Positions 60,798 to 64,000 of a DNA stretch of 64,000 nucleotides are shown in pieces. The DNA comes from Halomicrobium urmianum (GTDB lineage: Archaea; Halobacteriota; Halobacteria; Halobacteriales; Haloarculaceae): positions 1,860,001-1,924,000 of the forward strand of contig NZ_CP084090.1 of NCBI RefSeq assembly GCF_020217425.1, written 5' to 3'. The position numbers and the translations under genes were made by a program. How positions within the stretch are numbered: the stretch's first letter is position 1; every line of letters starts with the position of its first letter. The notes beneath the pieces are model-generated. The model searched no databases. It saw nothing but the letters and a program-made list of their open reading frames with translations, and was not told where the DNA came from.

Positions 60798-63413
60798 TTA
60801 CAGGATGTAGAACAGCGGGAACAGGAACAGCCAGACGATGTCGACCAGGTGCCAGTACAGCCCGAAGTACTCGATGGGCGTCTCGTCGCCGAGGTAGGCC
60901 CCGTTCCACGCCCGGACGAACATGTACCCGACCATCAGCAGGCCGATGGCGACGTGGGCGCCGTGGAGGCCGGTCGTCAGGTAGAACGTCGACGACGCGA
61001 TGTTCGTCGTCAGGTCCCAGCCGTTGACGACGTTCTCCGCGCTGCAGCCCCGCAGGCCGCCGTGGCCGGCACACCACTCGACGTGGAACAGGTGGTTCCA
61101 CTCGACGGCCTTGTTGATCAGGAAGCCGACGCCGAGCGCGAACGTGGCGCCCAGCGACGCGAGCACGCCGCGACGGGAGCCCTTCTCCGCCGCGACCATC
61201 GCCAGCACGACGGCGAAGCTGGAGGTCAGCAGCAGGTAGGTGTTGATCAGCCCCGGCATCGTGACGTGGGCGGCCGGGATCAGGTCGTGCCACGCCTGCC
61301 AGCCGTAGGCGACCCGGATGAAGGCGTACGAGCCGATGAACGCCCCGAACAGCACGATGTCCGAGGAGAGGAAGATCCACATGCCGAGCTTCGTCTTCTC
61401 GACCGTCTCGAAGGGCCACCGCTCGGCGATGGCCGCCTCCGGCGCGAAGAACGGCTCGCGGGCCATCCCCACGAGGCCGCCGAACGTGACCACGCCGCCG
61501 ATCGCCGCCAGCGCGACGTAGGGAGCGGCCGTCGTTCTGACGCCGGACAGGCCGAGGAACGCGAGGAACCCGCCGACGGAGACGATCAGCGGCCAGTAGC
61601 TGGCGTGGCTGGGACCCCCGCCGTGCCCGTGGCCGGCCTCGGTGCCGGTCGCCATCGCGGCGGTCTCGGGGGTGGCGAGCCCTCCGTCACTTGCGGGCTC
61701 TCCGCCGCCGTCCGCGGCCGCGTGCCCCCCGCGCCCGGTCCGCTCGGCGACCTCGTCGTCGGTGAGGAACGACAGGCTGCCGCCGGCGTAACTGGGGATC
61801 CCGTCGAAGTTCTCCAGGGGCGGCGGCGAGGAGACGGCCCACTCCGCCGAGGTGGCGTACTCCCAGGGCCGGTCGCCGACCTCCTCGCCGCGCCAGTAGC
61901 TGACGAAGAGGTTATAGAACATGATCAGCATCGAACCGCCGAGCATGAACGCGCCGACCGTCGCCACGTTGTGCCAGGTCACGTAGGCGACGTCGACGGT
62001 TGCCAGGCCGGGGATCGAGACGGTCGTCGAGTGGCCGCCGTACTGGAACACGCGGCGGGGCGTCTCCCAGGCGAGGAACATCGGGAAGTACAGCAGGTTG
62101 AAGCCGACGAAGAAGACGGCGAAGTGGACCTTCCCCAGGAACTCGTTGTACATCCTCCCGGTGATCTTGGGGTACCAGTAGTAGAGGCCGCCGAACAGCG
62201 CGGTGGCCCCGGCGACCATCACGTAGTGGAAGTGCGCGACGACCCAGTAGGTGCCGCGGAACTGGTAGTCGAGCACGACCGCGCCGAGGAAGACGCCGGT
62301 GATCCCGCCGAGGATGAACAGGATCAGGCCGCCGAGGCAGAACAGGAACGGCGTCGCGTATCGGATCTTCCCCTTGATCATTGTGTAGATCAGCGCGAAC
62401 ACCATGAGGTCGAAGGGCAGCGAGATGCCGATGGTGGTCGCCATGAACACCGTCTTTATCTGGAGGTTGATCCCGGTGAGGAACATGTGGTGCATCCAGA
62501 CGACGAAGCTCTGCAGCGCCACCAGCACCATCGCTAGGATGAACCACTTCCGGCCGACCAGCCGCCGCCCGGTGAACGTCTGGAACACCTCGGCCATCAC
62601 GCCCAGCGCCGGGAAGAACACGATGTACACCTCGGGGTGGCCGAAGAACCAGAACAGGTGCGCCCACAGCAGCGAGGCGCCGGGGTTGGTCGACCCCGCC
62701 GTAATCTCGCCGTCGGCGACCTGGTAGACGAAGTAGTTAGTGCCGAGGACGTGGTCGGCGGCGAGGATCACCAGCGCCGCCAGCAGGGCGGCGAAGGCGA
62801 AGAGCATCATCCAGACGGTGAGGTTGATCGACAGCGAGAACAGCGGGAGGTCCCGCATACGGAGCCCCTCCGCGCGCATGCGGTACATCGTCGTCAGGAA
62901 GTTCACCGATCCGACGGTGATGCTCGTGACGAACATGACCAGCGCGAGGACGACCGTCGTCGCGCCCAGCGCCTCGCCCGGGATGTAGGCGGGCGTGTTC
63001 AGCGGGGCGTACATCGTCCACCCGCCGGAGAACGTCTGGCCCTGGAAGAAGGAGACCCCGAACAGGATGCCCGAGAAGAGGTACAGCCAGTACGACAGCG
63101 CGTTCAGTCGCGGGAAGGCCAGGTCGTCGGCGCCGATCTGCAGCGGGACGACGTAGTTGGCGAAACCGAAGGCGAACGGCGAGATGAACCAGAACACCAT
63201 CAGCAGGCCGTGGGCCGAGACCGCCTGGTTGTAGCCGCTCTCCCCGAGGAAGTCCGCCGCGGGCGACAGCAGTTCGATCCGGAACAGCAGCGCCAGCATG
63301 CCGCCGAACACCAGGAAGAACAGCGCGGTGACGAGATAGAGGATCCCGATGTCCTTGTGGTTGGTCGTCTGGAGCCACCGGGTGACCTTCGACCTGGGCG
63401 GGAGGTCGCTCAC
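60798..63413 (-). CDS. coxAC: cytochrome c oxidase subunits I and III, fused
   Basis: 871 residues. Residues 1 to about 560 are subunit I: AVSAHGLLMVFWFISPFAFG with the low-spin heme His, LFWFFGHPEVYIVFFPALGV (Cu-B His cross-linked to Tyr, and the Glu of type A1 oxidases), VVWMHHMFLTG (Cu-B His pair) and GTYWVVAHFHYVMVAGATAL (heme ligands). A Gly/His-rich linker (EAGHGHGGGPSHASYWP) joins subunit III from about residue 620 (VEKTKLGMWIFLSSDIVLFG, FYLTTGLHGAHVAIGLLMVG). The enzyme reduces O2 and pumps protons. Its ATG overlaps the coxB stop (ATGA). Confidence 0.95.
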   Translation of the reverse strand: MSDLPPRSKVTRWLQTTNHKDIGILYLVTALFFLVFGGMLALLFRIELLSPAADFLGESGYNQAVSAHGLLMVFWFISPFAFGFANYVVPLQIGADDLAFPRLNALSYWLYLFSGILFGVSFFQGQTFSGGWTMYAPLNTPAYIPGEALGATTVVLALVMFVTSITVGSVNFLTTMYRMRAEGLRMRDLPLFSLSINLTVWMMLFAFAALLAALVILAADHVLGTNYFVYQVADGEITAGSTNPGASLLWAHLFWFFGHPEVYIVFFPALGVMAEVFQTFTGRRLVGRKWFILAMVLVALQSFVVWMHHMFLTGINLQIKTVFMATTIGISLPFDLMVFALIYTMIKGKIRYATPFLFCLGGLILFILGGITGVFLGAVVLDYQFRGTYWVVAHFHYVMVAGATALFGGLYYWYPKITGRMYNEFLGKVHFAVFFVGFNLLYFPMFLAWETPRRVFQYGGHSTTVSIPGLATVDVAYVTWHNVATVGAFMLGGSMLIMFYNLFVSYWRGEEVGDRPWEYATSAEWAVSSPPPLENFDGIPSYAGGSLSFLTDDEVAERTGRGGHAAADGGGEPASDGGLATPETAAMATGTEAGHGHGGGPSHASYWPLIVSVGGFLAFLGLSGVRTTAAPYVALAAIGGVVTFGGLVGMAREPFFAPEAAIAERWPFETVEKTKLGMWIFLSSDIVLFGAFIGSYAFIRVAYGWQAWHDLIPAAHVTMPGLINTYLLLTSSFAVVLAMVAAEKGSRRGVLASLGATFALGVGFLINKAVEWNHLFHVEWCAGHGGLRGCSAENVVNGWDLTTNIASSTFYLTTGLHGAHVAIGLLMVGYMFVRAWNGAYLGDETPIEYFGLYWHLVDIVWLFLFPLFYIL

Positions 63414-64000
63414 GCCGCCTCACCTCCGTTCGCGCTCTCGTCGTACCACGCCCGGAACCGGTCCGCCTCGACCACGCGGATGTCGGCGTTCATGTACGAG
63501 TGGCCGGCACCGCACAGCTCGTAGCACTGGGCACGGTAGGTGCCCGTCTCGCGGGCGACGAACCACGTCCGGGTGTACTGCCCGGGGACGGCGTCGGTCT
63601 TCACCCGCAACTCGGGGGCCCCGAAGTTGTGGAACACGTCCGTCGAGGTGACGTTCAGCATCACCATCCGGTTCACCGGGACGGTGAGCGTGGAGTTCGT
63701 CTGGCCGTTCGGGTAGGTGAACCGCCAGCCGAACTGGAACCCCTCGACGTCGACCTCCAGGGCGTTCTCCCGGGCCTGCCGGTCGTCGGGTCCCTGCTCG
63801 ATGTACAGCAGCGTCGTGTACGTCCAGCCGATCAGCGAGAGGACGATGATCGCGCTGATGCCGAAGGAGAGGAACAACTTCCGCCCGCCGCCGCCACCGG
63901 TCGGGAGTTCGCCGGGCTCGGGGCGGTCCACGTCGACTCCGTCGCCGTTCCCCGAACCGTCGCGGTACGCGTAGGCGTTGTACACCGTGTACGCGATCAC
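63410..64000 (-). CDS. coxB: cytochrome c oxidase subunit II (N-terminus beyond right edge)
   Basis: The visible 196 residues open at the right edge; the GTG there is probably internal, because subunit II has two membrane segments and only the second (LFLSFGISAIIVLSLIGWTY) is seen. The Cu-A domain is complete: VEGFQFGWRFTYPNGQTN, DVFHNFGAPELRVKTDAVPG (His), and CYELCGAGHSYMNADIRVV with both Cys, the Glu, His and Met ligands. It accepts electrons, in haloarchaea probably from the blue copper protein halocyanin. First gene of the operon in this window, before coxAC and coxD. Confidence 0.93.
   Translation of the reverse strand: MIAYTVYNAYAYRDGSGNGDGVDVDRPEPGELPTGGGGGRKLFLSFGISAIIVLSLIGWTYTTLLYIEQGPDDRQARENALEVDVEGFQFGWRFTYPNGQTNSTLTVPVNRMVMLNVTSTDVFHNFGAPELRVKTDAVPGQYTRTWFVARETGTYRAQCYELCGAGHSYMNADIRVVEADRFRAWYDESANGGEAA

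Noticed and set aside
61912-63423. A second gene set overlapping coxAC in another frame
   Set aside because: Arg/Pro-rich shadow frames; coxAC is complete with all metal ligands.

Overview
The window is chromosomal DNA of a halophilic archaeon (class Halobacteria). Evidence: high GC content, very acidic proteins rich in Asp/Glu, an archaeal 16S rRNA beginning ATTCCGGTTGATCC, TATA-like boxes about 25-30 bases ahead of many starts (leaderless transcripts), tRNA genes without encoded CCA, and marker families such as MC1, HVO_0416-type zinc fingers, DUF5789 and DUF7344. The genus cannot be fixed from the sequence alone; Haloarculaceae is a guess.

Layout. 1-0.7 kb: the N-terminal part of a Gln/His-rich minus-strand protein with three dehydrin-like segments, running off the left edge. 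0.9-11.6 kb: ferritin-like protein, phosphate permease, DJ-1/PfpI protein, a chimeric ArsA ATPase-CstA carrier, a CobW GTPase, small zinc proteins, Hsp20 and prephenate dehydratase. 11.9-17.0 kb: a lipoate gene group (lipA, an E2-like protein without the catalytic His, lpdA) and a trypsin-like lipoprotein. 17.2-26.9 kb: a Ski2-type helicase, a secreted GH12-like glucanase with carbohydrate-binding and PKD modules, a HAD hydrolase, two small membrane paralogues, a NucS-N-like zinc-ribbon protein, endA and trpS. 26.9-31.0 kb: a TasA/SipW-like export locus with a DUF7344 regulator, three exported proteins sharing one type of signal region, a 39-residue ORF and a SipW/Sec11-type signal peptidase. 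31.3-36.9 kb: pheS-pheT, pyrD, an AbrB-like protein and MC1.

36.9-43.3 kb: a complete rRNA operon (16S, tRNA-Ala, 23S, 5S, terminator) with three leader promoters, a spacer promoter and both processing stems, followed by a DUF5789 gene and tRNA-Cys. 43.5-60.0 kb: surface and membrane proteins, tRNA-Lys and tRNA-Val (each with T-arm-like palindromes downstream), a NOG1-type GTPase, hisE, pdxT, PrsW protease, riboflavin synthase, an RNA ligase with its PIN-domain partner, a UvrD-like helicase, regulators and an ABC exporter. 60.1-64.0 kb: an aa3-type terminal oxidase operon (coxB, fused coxAC, coxD), with coxB cut by the right edge.

The least conventional items are the dehydrin-like protein, the ArsA-CstA chimera, the TasA/SipW-like locus, an 86-bp palindromic element present twice in opposite orientations, T-arm palindromes next to two tRNA genes, and the E2 homologue with a broken active site. 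No CRISPR array, transposase or prophage was found.
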